From SHLQ01 sp964562985 (GTDB taxonomy: Bacteria; Actinomycetota; Acidimicrobiia; Acidimicrobiales; SHLQ01), in assembly GCA_964562985.1 (NCBI GenBank), contig CAZLWE010000033.1, forward strand, positions 1 through 33,157: a stretch of 33,157 nt of DNA, given 5' to 3'. Under the pieces are notes generated by a model. That model made no database searches. It was not told the DNA's origin and saw only the letters and a list, made by a program, of their open reading frames with translations. Shown piece by piece: positions 7,571 to 15,913 of this stretch (its first letter is position 1; each line of letters begins with the position of its first letter). The position numbers and the translations under genes are program-made.

Positions 7571-9205
7571 CTACCTAGCCCATGCGAGGGCGTCGGCCTG
7601 GGAGTTGAAGACCGCAAAATCCTTAAAGCGCATGTACGACGTCGAGTCGGGGTACCAAACCGAGCCGCTCCCACCCCAGAAGTTCTGGAGCAAGATGGAA
7701 TCAGGTCCGGCCTTGCTATTTCCTCCGGCCCAATTCACGTTCGGAATATGGAGCTGTTGGGTAAGCGGGCCGTTGCCGGTCTTCGTCCACGCTCGAAACG
7801 ATCCGTTGTCGCCGTCCACTCGGTAGCCAAGCACCACCGTCACCCACTGCCCGACTTCAAGGTCCCAGATTCGAGGGTCCCCGACTCCTTCGTGGTGCCC
7901 GCGCGAGATTCCTTCAAAGGGTGAGGATGAGAACCCGTCGAGAAAGAAATAGTCGCGGCCGAACCCGGAGGCGATGCTTTGGTTGTTGATTTCCTGACCG
8001 TAGATATAGGCGGCAAGGCTCAAGCCTTGGCGAGGTGCGGTGTGATCACCGTCGGACTTTCTCGTACCCCGAATCATTAGGCGGCCAGAGAATCCACCCG
8101 GTGTGTGATTTCCGCCAGTGTTGTCCGACGGGTTTCCGAGGATGAGGCCTGGGAGCTTGATGCCGGTGCTATGGCTAGGAGCGCCGTGGCTTCGGTTGCC
8201 ATCACCGGCATCAAATCCTGGTTCGAGAAAGAAGCTATACACGAGGTATGACTCCGAGGCTTGCGTGATCGGGATGTTGAACTGTTTCTGTGAGTTGTTG
8301 CCGGTGTTGGAACGGGTACGCAGATAGGCCCCACTTGGGTCGTCGACAACTGCGAAATCATCCCAATTGCTCGAGCCGCTGAATCGCAGTTGCCCGAATT
8401 CGGAGCCGATGGTGTCGAGTACTTTGTTCTTTGACTGACCGAACGAGAACGGTGATACGTCCTCGAAGGATGCGCTAAACAACGCGTTCGAGGGTCGCGA
8501 TGGCGCGGGATTCTGTGCGCGTGCTTGGGTGGTTGTCGTGGCGGGCACTGGCCGAGTGGTTTGCGGTGGCTCGGTTGTGCGAGGAGTCTCGGTCGTGCGA
8601 GGAGTCTCGGTCGTGGTGGAACGGGGTGGCGCGGTGGAAGTGGTCTGCGCTTGGGGCTCTACGGACGTAGTCGTTCTCGCACGAACCGTTGGTGCGGTGA
8701 CCTCCGCGATGCGTTGGAACTGGGCATCAGCGCGCTCGACCCTGGACGCGTCGGTGGTGCTCGGTGTCAAAGTCGTCTGTGTCGTTGCCGTGCCTGGCGC
8801 TGTTCGGCTGATCGTCGAAGAGGTGGAAGCGGTTGAGGTGCTAGGGCTCCCCGCGGCGGTTGGTGCGCCGGAAGTAGGTGGATTGTCCGAGTCCCCGGCC
8901 CTCGAGTCTCTGAGCGCGAGTGCTGCTGGGGGCTGTGATGCTGGGACAGAATCTGTTTGAGGAGCCGCCAGTAGGCGGTTGGCTGGTTGATTGGCAGCAC
9001 TTTGTGGCGTCGCATCAACGATTGAGCGACCGATTGGGTTAGTGGTGGGTGTTTGCAGCAGTTTCCCACTTGCTACCGAGTCCGTGGGCGCGCCGAAGAC
9101 TCCCGTAGAAGGCAGTATTGCCGCGAGCAACGCAAATACGACTGCAATGCTGAGACACGTGAGAGTCTGCAGGTTTGTGAGTCCGAGAGATCGAGCTCGA
9201 GCCAT
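7571..9205 (-). CDS. PL14-like lyase domain on a long Thr/Ser/Pro stalk, membrane-anchored or secreted
   Basis: The N-terminus has basic residues and a hydrophobic helix (about 15-38), a signal peptide or anchor. About 200 residues rich in Thr, Ser, Pro and Ala follow (40-240), including short TETPRT repeats, and then a PL14-like domain (241-544). Candidate catalytic residues are K350 in IKLPGL, S373 and R375 in GFSGRLM, and Y400 and Y402 in AYIY, the same spacing as in the paralogue at the window start. The C-terminal FWGG and YMRFKDFAVF match that paralogue closely. It is the first gene of the operon with the EEP enzyme, kinase, polymerase and GT2, so a job in trimming or releasing the polymer is inferred. 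Binding without catalysis is the main alternative. Confidence 0.85.
   Translation of the reverse strand: MARARSLGLTNLQTLTCLSIAVVFALLAAILPSTGVFGAPTDSVASGKLLQTPTTNPIGRSIVDATPQSAANQPANRLLAAPQTDSVPASQPPAALALRDSRAGDSDNPPTSGAPTAAGSPSTSTASTSSTISRTAPGTATTQTTLTPSTTDASRVERADAQFQRIAEVTAPTVRARTTTSVEPQAQTTSTAPPRSTTTETPRTTETPRTTEPPQTTRPVPATTTTQARAQNPAPSRPSNALFSASFEDVSPFSFGQSKNKVLDTIGSEFGQLRFSGSSNWDDFAVVDDPSGAYLRTRSNTGNNSQKQFNIPITQASESYLVYSFFLEPGFDAGDGNRSHGAPSHSTGIKLPGLILGNPSDNTGGNHTPGGFSGRLMIRGTRKSDGDHTAPRQGLSLAAYIYGQEINNQSIASGFGRDYFFLDGFSSSPFEGISRGHHEGVGDPRIWDLEVGQWVTVVLGYRVDGDNGSFRAWTKTGNGPLTQQLHIPNVNWAGGNSKAGPDSILLQNFWGGSGSVWYPDSTSYMRFKDFAVFNSQADALAWAR
8578..8613 (-). repeat. Two perfect 18-base tandem repeats in the stalk
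   Basis: Two identical, adjacent 18-base units encode the repeated Thr-Glu-Thr-Pro-Arg-Thr part of the stalk. Identity at the DNA level suggests a recent duplication or slippage event that lengthens the linker in frame. Confidence 0.85.
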
Positions 9206-9467
9206 ACTCGGGAATCGACGCTGCCTGATCCCCGCTTGAGTGATTTATGTCATGTAAACGCAATGTTCGCGTCGCAACGCCTCTAGACACAAGGACGCGG
9301 AGTGGTGGCTGGCAAGTCAAACCTGCCGTTCCGTAACGCAAATGAAATATTCATAGGGTCGCCAAGGACCGGCGAATCGATTGCGGCTCTCTAAGTGTTT
9401 CGAAACGCGGTACCACGCACTTGAGCGCGATTGCCGAGACTCGCACCATCCAGCCCCATCTAGGCGC
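9206..9467. promoter_or_regulatory. 262-base intergenic region, probable promoter region of the polysaccharide operon
   Basis: This is the largest gap in the window, between the end of aceE and the start of the lyase-like gene, both on the minus strand, so it should hold the promoter of the five-gene operon. I see an AT-rich stretch near 9240-9260, a 10-base palindrome GTTTCGAAAC at 9397-9406, and no confident -35/-10 pair. A short hairpin, AGGCGC with GCGCCT (9462-9478), has the aceE stop codon in its loop. It lacks a U-tract, so it is not a clear terminator. No RNA gene is visible. Confidence 0.4.
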
Positions 9468-12170
9468 TTAGTGCGCCTTTGCGGGGTCTGGGCTGTCAGG
9501 GTTGACGCCGTAGCGGACCAGCGCCTCGGTAACGACACTGCGATCGATTCGTCCATCGTCGGCGAGCGCCGAAAGCACCGCGACGATGATATGGGCCGCA
9601 TCTATCTCAAAGAACGCGCGCAACGCCTCGCGGGTGTCCGAACGGCCAAAGCCGTCGGTTCCCAGCGTCACGAAGCGGCCGGGCACCCAGCGGGCGATCT
9701 GGTCGGGGACCAGTTTCATGTAGTCGCTTACGGCCACGATTGGGCCTCCGGCGTTCGCGAGTTTCAACGTGACATCACATGCGACCGAAGGGCCGGACTG
9801 TCGAAGGCGATTCGCTCGTTCGGTTGCCAGTGCGTTCTCTCGGATCTTCTTGTACGAAGTGACCGACCAGAGGTCGGCTCCGACGTCGTAGTGCTCGGCG
9901 AGTTCTTGTTGGGCTTCCCGGGCAGCGAGCTGGGTCGGGCCGGAGAACAAGATCGTCGCCCGGTTCGTCTTCTCGGGAGCGTCTTCCCACTGATAGATGC
10001 CCGACAAAATGTCTTCATCGGTGACGTGGTCTGGACGGGCCGGCATGTCGTAGTTCTCGTTGTAGATCGTCAGGTAGTAGAAGACGTCCTCACCCTGCTC
10101 GGCGCCGTTTCCGTACATCCGGCGAAGGCCGTCTTTGATGATCGTTCCGAGCTCGAAAGCGAATGCCGGGTCGTAGGCCTCACACGCGGGGACGGTCGAA
10201 GCCATGATGGGGCTGTGGCCGTCTTGGTGTTGGAGGCCTTCGCCCATCAGGGTCGTGCGTCCCGCGGTTGCGCCCATGAGGAAACCACGAGCGCGAGAGT
10301 CGGCGGCGGACCAGATCAGGTCGCCGACGCGCTGGAAGCCAAACATCGAGTAGAAGGTGAAGAACGGCACCATGGGAACGCCATAGTTGGCGTAGCTCGT
10401 TGCGGCGGCGATGAAGCTTGCGAGCGAGCCGGCCTCGGTAATGCCTTCCTCCAAGATCTGGCCATCGGTGTCTTCGGAGTAGGAGAGCAACAATTCGTGG
10501 TCGACCGGTTCGTACAACTGGCCAAACGGGGCGTAGATCTCAAACTCGCGAAACATGGAGTCCATGCCAAACGTGCGGGCCTCGTCGGGAATGATCGGCA
10601 CGACACGAGGCCCGAATTCCTGGTCTCGCATCATCGACCGCAGAGTGGCGGTGAACGCCATGGTGGTGGAGACCTCACGGCCACCCGAACCCTTGTTGAG
10701 ATCGTCGAAGATCGACTCCTGTGGAAGCGTCAGAGGTCGTCGAGTGCGCACGATGCGCTTTGGTAGCGATCCACCGAGTTCCTGGCGGCGCTGCAACAGG
10801 TATTGCATCTCGTCGGAGTCGGGGGCGGGACGGAAGTACGGAGGTACCTCGTCTTCAAGTTCTGACTCTGGGATCTCGTCCGTGAGATACAGACGCTCAC
10901 GCATTTCCAGCATCTGTGCCTTGTTCATCTTCTTGAGCTGGTGGGTGCTGTTGCGGGCTTCGAAGCCTTGACCCAACGTCCAGCCCTTGATTGTCTTGCA
11001 CAAGATGACCGTCGGCCGATCCGTCTCTTCGACCGCAGCCTTATACGCCGAGTACACCTTCTGGTAGTCGTGTCCACCACGAGGCAGACTCTTGAGTTCG
11101 TCGTCGCTGAGGTGCTCGACCAGCTTGCGTAGGCGTGGGTCGGGACCGAAGAAGTGCTCACGAATGTACGCACCGTCTTCGACCGCGTAGCGCTGGAACT
11201 CGCCGTCGACGGTGGTGTTCATCTTGTTGAGCAAGACCCCATCAACATCGCGGGCGAGCAGTTCGTCCCACTTGCCGCCCCATACGACCTTGATGACGTT
11301 CCATCCAGCGCCGCGGAAGTTGCCCTCGAGCTCTTGAATGATCTTCGAGTTGCCGCGAACCGGCCCGTCGAGGCGCTGCAGGTTGCAGTTGATCACCCAG
11401 ATGAGGTTTCCGAGACCCGAACGTCCAGCCAAAGAGATCGCTCCGAGTGTTTCGGGCTCGTCGGTTTCGCCGTCTCCAAGGAAAGCCCAAATCTTGCCTG
11501 CTGACGCGTCATCGATGTGGCGCTGGGTCAAGTAGCGGGCGAAGCGAGCGTGGTAAATGGAGTTGATCGGTCCCAGACCCATCGAAACGGTCGGGAACTC
11601 CCAGAACTCGGGCATGAGACGCGGATGGGGATACGATGACAGGCCTTTGCCGCCGATCTCCATACGGAAGTTGTCGAGGTTCTCTTCGCTCAACCGGCCC
11701 TCGAGGAATGCGCGGGCGTAGATGCCGGGGGCGGCATGGCCCTGCATGTAGATGTGGTCGCCCGACAGCCCGTCGTCCTTGCCCTGCCAGAAGTGGTTGA
11801 AACCGACCTCGTAGAGCGACGCTGACGATGCATACGACGAGAGGTGGCCGCCGATGCCGTCCGCGTGCTTGTTTGCCCGCACGACCATTGCCGCAGCGTT
11901 CCAACGAATGAATGCGCGAATGCGGCGCTCGATGTGTTCGTCGCCAGGGAAAAACGGTTGGTCCTCGGTTGGGATCGTGTTGACGTAGGGCGTCCACACG
12001 GCCGGCGGGGTACCGATCTGGGTTTCCTGGGCTCGTGCCAACAGCTTCGACATGATGAAGCGGGCTCGCTGTCGACCGGCACTGGAAGCTACGGCGTCCA
12101 GAGACTCCAACCATTCCTGAGTCTCTTGTGGATCGATATCGGGGAGCTGTTGGGCGAAATTATCGGACAT
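9468..12170 (-). CDS. aceE: Pyruvate dehydrogenase E1 component, homodimeric type
   Basis: A 900-residue enzyme (E. coli AceE is 887) that decarboxylates pyruvate with thiamine diphosphate and hands the acetyl group to the lipoyl domain of E2, feeding the TCA cycle. The thiamine-binding motif starts at GDGE (232-235) and ends near NCN (261-263). Near the N-terminus are GGHLSSYASSA and the YMQGHAAPG segment, both typical of homodimeric E1. The full length of the family is present with no breaks. No E2 or E3 gene is nearby, which is common for actinobacterial aceE. It is divergent from the RNase HI gene. The C-terminal codons form part of a small hairpin described for 9206-9467. Confidence 0.97.
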   Translation of the reverse strand: MSDNFAQQLPDIDPQETQEWLESLDAVASSAGRQRARFIMSKLLARAQETQIGTPPAVWTPYVNTIPTEDQPFFPGDEHIERRIRAFIRWNAAAMVVRANKHADGIGGHLSSYASSASLYEVGFNHFWQGKDDGLSGDHIYMQGHAAPGIYARAFLEGRLSEENLDNFRMEIGGKGLSSYPHPRLMPEFWEFPTVSMGLGPINSIYHARFARYLTQRHIDDASAGKIWAFLGDGETDEPETLGAISLAGRSGLGNLIWVINCNLQRLDGPVRGNSKIIQELEGNFRGAGWNVIKVVWGGKWDELLARDVDGVLLNKMNTTVDGEFQRYAVEDGAYIREHFFGPDPRLRKLVEHLSDDELKSLPRGGHDYQKVYSAYKAAVEETDRPTVILCKTIKGWTLGQGFEARNSTHQLKKMNKAQMLEMRERLYLTDEIPESELEDEVPPYFRPAPDSDEMQYLLQRRQELGGSLPKRIVRTRRPLTLPQESIFDDLNKGSGGREVSTTMAFTATLRSMMRDQEFGPRVVPIIPDEARTFGMDSMFREFEIYAPFGQLYEPVDHELLLSYSEDTDGQILEEGITEAGSLASFIAAATSYANYGVPMVPFFTFYSMFGFQRVGDLIWSAADSRARGFLMGATAGRTTLMGEGLQHQDGHSPIMASTVPACEAYDPAFAFELGTIIKDGLRRMYGNGAEQGEDVFYYLTIYNENYDMPARPDHVTDEDILSGIYQWEDAPEKTNRATILFSGPTQLAAREAQQELAEHYDVGADLWSVTSYKKIRENALATERANRLRQSGPSVACDVTLKLANAGGPIVAVSDYMKLVPDQIARWVPGRFVTLGTDGFGRSDTREALRAFFEIDAAHIIVAVLSALADDGRIDRSVVTEALVRYGVNPDSPDPAKAH

Positions 12171-12263
12171 ATGTGTTCCAGTCTTGCGTGCAAGTTGGGC
12201 AGGGGGAAACTTCTGGCGATGTTTCTAATAGTGAAACGTGTCTCGTTTTGTCATGCTTGCACG
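12171..12263. promoter_or_regulatory. Divergent control region with inverted repeats between aceE and RNase HI
   Basis: Overlapping inverted repeats lie at 12221-12237 (GTTTC, seven bases, GAAAC) and 12234-12248 (AAACG, five bases, CGTTT). A TAATAG hexamer between the first arms could act as a -10 box for the plus strand, and its complement as one for the minus strand. This may be an operator for aceE. If so, the RNase HI coding region probably begins downstream of it. Confidence 0.3.
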
Positions 12264-12812
12264 GTGAGCTTGTTCGATCCTGACGATTTTCATGTGCAAT
12301 CTAGCGATGAAGGGCGGGACCTCACCGGCGATTCACCAAGTCGTAATGGCAGTCCAGTCAAATCCGATGAGCCGACGGTGGTCTACACCGACGGTGCGTG
12401 TTCCGGTAACCCTGGTCCGGGCGGCTGGGCGTGGGTGATTCCGGGAGGTGCATGGGCATCGGGAGCTGAAGACCCATCGACGAATCAGCGGATGGAGCTA
12501 CAAGCGGTTCTGCATGCCGTGAACTCGTTAGAGGGACCCCTGGAGATCTGGAGTGACAGCACCTACGTGGTCAACTGTTTTCGTGACGAGTGGTGGGTCG
12601 GCTGGGAGCGCCGAGGGTGGAAAAACTCCCAGAAAAAGCCGGTCGCCAATCAAGACCTGTGGAAGCCACTGATCCAGGCCGTCAAGGGGCGAGATGTGGC
12701 GTTCCATTGGGTGAAGGGCCACTCGGGGGACGAGTGGAACGACATCGCTGATGAATTGGCCGTGGAGGCCGCCCAAGGGCGTGGAAGCCAGGGCAGGGTT
12801 GAGAATGGCTGA
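12219..12812 (+). CDS. rnhA: Ribonuclease HI
   Basis: Cuts the RNA strand of RNA-DNA hybrids. The sequence shows the type 1 core: YTDGACSGNPGPGGW with the first catalytic Asp, RMELQAV with the Glu, WSDSTYV with the second Asp, KGHSGDEWND with the His, and the last Asp in DIADELA. The core begins only at about base 12376, so the start is uncertain. The ATG at 12219 has AGGGGG 12 bases upstream. In-frame GTGs at 12264 and 12294 give shorter N-termini and would leave the inverted repeats outside the gene. The long open frame before 12219 is antisense to aceE and is not counted. It ends 21 bases from the convergent DUF427 gene. Confidence 0.93.
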   Translation: MFLIVKRVSFCHACTVSLFDPDDFHVQSSDEGRDLTGDSPSRNGSPVKSDEPTVVYTDGACSGNPGPGGWAWVIPGGAWASGAEDPSTNQRMELQAVLHAVNSLEGPLEIWSDSTYVVNCFRDEWWVGWERRGWKNSQKKPVANQDLWKPLIQAVKGRDVAFHWVKGHSGDEWNDIADELAVEAAQGRGSQGRVENG

Positions 12813-12832
12813 GGGGTCCTCCGCCCGCGATG

Positions 12833-13117
12833 TCAGGCTTCGATAGTTACGGCGGGGTAGAAGGCCACTCGATCTTGAACCGCTTCGGCTCCGTCGAGCG
12901 GCTGTGGGTAGAACCACGCGGCATTCTCTGCGACCTGGCCGTCGACGTCGATCGTGTAGTAGCTGGCCGTGCCTTTCCACGGGCAACCGGTCTTGTGCGA
13001 GGTTTCGGTCACGACACTTTGATCGAGGGAATCGATCGGGAAGTAGGCATTGCCTTCGACGGTGTTGATGTCGTCGCTCTCGGCAATGACCTTTCCGTTG
13101 AAAATTGCTCGTGCCAT
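12833..13117 (-). CDS. DUF427 family protein
   Basis: A 94-residue single-domain protein of the DUF427 family, small beta-rich proteins of unknown function common in actinobacteria. Family marks are the N-terminal MARAIFNGKVIAES, the TGCPWKG segment with its conserved Cys, and the later AWFYPQP. AAAGGA lies eight bases before the ATG. It follows the SRPBCC gene by 45 bases in the same direction and is probably the last gene of that short operon. No biochemical role can be given. Confidence 0.9.
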   Translation of the reverse strand: MARAIFNGKVIAESDDINTVEGNAYFPIDSLDQSVVTETSHKTGCPWKGTASYYTIDVDGQVAENAAWFYPQPLDGAEAVQDRVAFYPAVTIEA

Positions 13118-13162
13118 GATGTTGTCCTTTCGTCGGGGCTGGAACCCACCGCCGCCTAGTTG

Positions 13163-13624
13163 CTATTCCGACTCGACCAATTCCTTCAGTCGTTGGAGGG
13201 TCTGTTGGATGTTGTCGAGATGTGCCGTCGGATAGCCGACGGTTTCGATCGCGAAGGGAACCACCGAAGTTGACCAGTCGAAGGTCTCCGTGACGAGCGT
13301 GCCTTCGTCGATCGGTGCGAGCTCGTAGCGCCAGCGATGCTTCCCGAGATGCTGCCAGGCGATCAATCTCGCGTCCTCAAACTCCACCACTTTGTTGGAG
13401 ATTCGATAGGGAAGTGGGCCGAACTTCATCGACATCGAGAACTTGTCTCCCATGCCGAGTCGGGCAGGTCCCGAGATGCCGCCTTGAACCATGCCCGAAC
13501 CATCGAAGAGATGATGTCGTCGAGGGTCGGCGAGTACCGCGAAAATGGCCTCTGGACTCGCCGCTATCCGAACGGAGGCGGTGGTCTGTTTGGCGTCCAT
13601 ATTGACGTGGGCGGTCGTGCTCAC
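13163..13624 (-). CDS. SRPBCC (START-like) family protein
   Basis: A 153-residue protein with the layout of polyketide-cyclase/START-like domains: an opening ASVRIAASPEAIFAVLADP, a middle strand region with ISNKVVEFEDARLIAW, and a long C-terminal helix. These domains form a hydrophobic pocket that binds a small ligand, and some act as cyclases. The GTG start overlaps the TGA of the epimerase gene by four bases (GTGA), indicating translational coupling. A start at the internal Met nine residues later is possible. The ligand is unknown. Confidence 0.87.
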   Translation of the reverse strand: MSTTAHVNMDAKQTTASVRIAASPEAIFAVLADPRRHHLFDGSGMVQGGISGPARLGMGDKFSMSMKFGPLPYRISNKVVEFEDARLIAWQHLGKHRWRYELAPIDEGTLVTETFDWSTSVVPFAIETVGYPTAHLDNIQQTLQRLKELVESE

Positions 13625-14508
13625 AGCACGGCCTCAAATGCCTCGTCGATGGTGGGATGGGCGAAGGTGAAGCCGCTGTCGACGAGCGCTCCCGGGAGCA
13701 CCTTGGCGCTGCCGTAGAGCATGTCTTGGGCGGCTTCTTTTCCGAGTCTGATGTCGACGGCGAACCTGGGCGTCGGCATAAACGTTGGTCGGCCGAGTGC
13801 CTTGCCCAGAGCTGTCGTGAACTCCGCGTTCGTGGATGGGTTTGGTGCGGTGAGGTTGACGGGGCCCGAGAGGTCGCCGTCGATAATGTGCAGGATCGCG
13901 TTGACCTGGTCGGTGATGGAGATCCACGACCAGTACTGCGACCCATCGCCGATCTTGCCACCGATGCCCATTTTGAAGAACGGCAATTGCTCTTTGAGCG
14001 CGCCGCCCTCAGCGCTCAGCACGAGGCCGGTTCGTATGAAGGCGGTTCGTATACCCGCATCGATCGCCGGCTGCGCGGCGGCTTCCCAAGCCTGCACCAT
14101 GTCGGGAAGAAAGCCCGTGCCCGGGTCGGATTGCTCGCGAAGTTCTTCGTCACCGCGGTCGCCGTAGTAGCCCATGGCTGAACCGGAGACGAATACGGAC
14201 GGCAGGGGGTCTAGCCCGGCCAGCGTGTCGGCGAGCAGAGCGGTGCTCAGCGTGCGGCTTTCGGTGAGTTCGCGCTTGTACTCGGGCGACCATTTCGCGT
14301 CGCCGATACCAGCGCCTGCGAGATGCACAACTGCGTCGACGCCGCGCATCGCGTCGACGTCGATGGTTCCGGCGCCGATGTCCCAGATCGCATCGGCTGG
14401 ACCGGGACTGGAACGCACGATACGGACGACTTCATCTCCTCGGTCTTTGAGCGCTGTGCGAAGCGCAGTTCCGATGAGTCCCGACGATCCCGTGATTGCA
14501 ACCAACAT
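13621..14508 (-). CDS. TIGR01777-type NAD(P)-dependent epimerase (YfcH-like)
   Basis: An extended short-chain dehydrogenase fold: ITGSSGLIGTAL nucleotide-binding loop at residues 5-16, VVHLAGAGIGD, then SGSAMGYYGDRGDEEL with the motif typical of TIGR01777 proteins, and a C-terminal DUF1731-like region rich in the GRP and LGKEA marks. Members are widespread, poorly characterised, and usually called sugar epimerases or cell-division-associated reductases. It leads a minus-strand trio with the SRPBCC and DUF427 genes and lies 55 bases after the UDP-sugar dehydrogenase, so read-through from that gene is possible. I do not assign it to polysaccharide synthesis. Confidence 0.9.
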   Translation of the reverse strand: MLVAITGSSGLIGTALRTALKDRGDEVVRIVRSSPGPADAIWDIGAGTIDVDAMRGVDAVVHLAGAGIGDAKWSPEYKRELTESRTLSTALLADTLAGLDPLPSVFVSGSAMGYYGDRGDEELREQSDPGTGFLPDMVQAWEAAAQPAIDAGIRTAFIRTGLVLSAEGGALKEQLPFFKMGIGGKIGDGSQYWSWISITDQVNAILHIIDGDLSGPVNLTAPNPSTNAEFTTALGKALGRPTFMPTPRFAVDIRLGKEAAQDMLYGSAKVLPGALVDSGFTFAHPTIDEAFEAVL

Positions 14509-14563
14509 GGTCGCAAGTTAGCGAATCTCCGCTGGCTGCGTATGACTCTCTCGGTTCGAGAAG

Positions 14564-15832
14564 CTATAGCTTGTCGATCCCTGTACCGCGGACGGCGTCT
14601 CGACAGTCGAGCACATACGGTGCATGCTCCGCGATCAGATCGATATCGATGTCGTCGTGGTCGACCAACATGACTACCGCTTCGGCTCCGGCGAGCTCAT
14701 CGGCTGTGAGATCGATTTCGACGCTGCCGCTGGGGAGGTCTCGCGGGTCGATGTGGGAATCGACGACCGAAACCTTCGCTCCGAGGTTGAGCAGTCGATC
14801 CGCAACCCGAACCGAGGGTGATTCACGTGCGTCTGAGGTATTTGGTTTGTAGGCCATTCCGACGAGAACCACATGGGCGCCGTCGAGGGACTCTCGCTCG
14901 GCCAAGCCAGCTTCGAGGCGGCGGATTACGTAGTCGGGCATGTGACGATTGATGTCGTTGGCAAGTTCGACGAACCGGAACGTCTTGCCGAGTTGTTCCT
15001 CAACGGCCCAGGAGAGATACGACGGGTCGACCGGCAAGCAGTGCCCGCCGACGCCTGGACCTGGGGTGAACTTCATAAAGCCAAAGGGTTTGGTTGCTGC
15101 AGCATCGATGACCTCCCAGATGTCCACTCCGAGATCGTGAGCAAACATCGCGAGTTCGTTGATGAGTGCGATGTTGACATGGCGGAAGGTGTTCTCGAGG
15201 AGCTTGGTCATCTCGGCTTCACGGGTACTTCGTACCGCAATCGTCTTGTCGATGAACTGGTCGTAGAACCACTGCACCTGGTCGGCTGATTGCGGGCCGA
15301 TTCCGCTGACGACCTTTGGGGTGTTGACTAGGCCCCACACCCGGTTTCCCGGATCTATCCGTTCGGGGGAGTATCCCAAGAAATAGTCCTGGTCAGCGAC
15401 AAGTCCGGTAGCGCGCTCGATGCGAGGGGCCACCAATTCATCGGTCGTGCCGGGGTAGGTGGTCGACTCGAGGATGATCGTTGCACCCACGCGCAGGTGT
15501 GGGCACAGTTGGTCGACCGCAGCTTCGATATAGCCCATATCGGGCCTTTCGTTTCGCAGCGGGGTGGGTACGGAGATAACCGCGACGTCGAAGCCGCGAA
15601 GGTCGTCGGTATTGGACGTAGCCACGTAGTTGCCCGAGGAAATGACCGCTTGCAACTCCGCGTCGGTGATGTCCTCAACATGGGATCGGCCGTGGCGCAA
15701 GCCATGGGCCTTGTGGGAGTCGATGTCGTAGCCGATTACTCCGAATCCAGCACGGGCAGCCTCGACGGCGACCGGTAGCCCGACGTAACCCTGACCGACA
15801 ACGACGAGCTTGGTTCCAATGGCGTCACGCAT
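14564..15832 (-). CDS. UDP-sugar 6-dehydrogenase (WbpA/WecC-like)
   Basis: Two-step NAD-dependent oxidation of a nucleotide sugar to its uronate. Visible in order: VVGQGYVGLP Rossmann loop, ESTTYPGTT, GYSPERIDPG, EMTKLLENTFR with the catalytic Lys and Asn, PGPGVGGHCLPVDP with the nucleophilic Cys, and GMAYKPNTSDARESP in the C-terminal UDP-binding domain. The GGHCLPVDPSYLSW form is closer to UDP-GlcNAc or UDP-ManNAc dehydrogenases (WbpA, WecC) than to UDP-glucose dehydrogenase, but substrate cannot be fixed by eye. I chose the ATG at 15832; a TTG at 15841 is in frame. The gene probably supplies a uronic acid for the polymer. Confidence 0.93.
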   Translation of the reverse strand: MRDAIGTKLVVVGQGYVGLPVAVEAARAGFGVIGYDIDSHKAHGLRHGRSHVEDITDAELQAVISSGNYVATSNTDDLRGFDVAVISVPTPLRNERPDMGYIEAAVDQLCPHLRVGATIILESTTYPGTTDELVAPRIERATGLVADQDYFLGYSPERIDPGNRVWGLVNTPKVVSGIGPQSADQVQWFYDQFIDKTIAVRSTREAEMTKLLENTFRHVNIALINELAMFAHDLGVDIWEVIDAAATKPFGFMKFTPGPGVGGHCLPVDPSYLSWAVEEQLGKTFRFVELANDINRHMPDYVIRRLEAGLAERESLDGAHVVLVGMAYKPNTSDARESPSVRVADRLLNLGAKVSVVDSHIDPRDLPSGSVEIDLTADELAGAEAVVMLVDHDDIDIDLIAEHAPYVLDCRDAVRGTGIDKL

Positions 15833-15898
15833 GAAGTCCAATCGGCCAGGCGGCGCGAACGATAAGCCAAACGGACTAGGCGCACCAGATTTTAGGTC

Positions 15899-15913
15899 GC
15901 CAGCGAGGCTGGC
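15899..15913 (-). other. Short perfect hairpin at the end of the LPFTG gene
   Basis: GCCAGC and GCTGGC flank a three-base loop and touch the stop codon of the upstream gene. No T-run follows on either strand, so I do not call a Rho-independent terminator. It may stabilise the 3' end or weaken read-through to the dehydrogenase gene. Confidence 0.35.

Noticed and set aside
8525..8960. Plus-strand Gly/Val-rich open frames opposite the stalk
   Set aside because: They are mirror images of the Thr/Pro-rich stalk codons and have no start signal or family match.
9462..9478. Terminator at the end of aceE
   Set aside because: The stem encloses the stop codon and is not followed by a T-run.
9381..10766. 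Long plus-strand open frame of 461 codons
   Set aside because: Lies antisense to aceE, has no recognisable domain, and follows the codon pattern expected from a high-GC shadow frame.
11844..12218. 125-residue N-terminal extension of RNase HI
   Set aside because: Antisense to aceE; RNase HI needs only a short N-terminus.
15899..15913. Rho-independent terminator after the LPFTG gene
   Set aside because: A perfect six-pair stem is present but no T-run follows on either strand.
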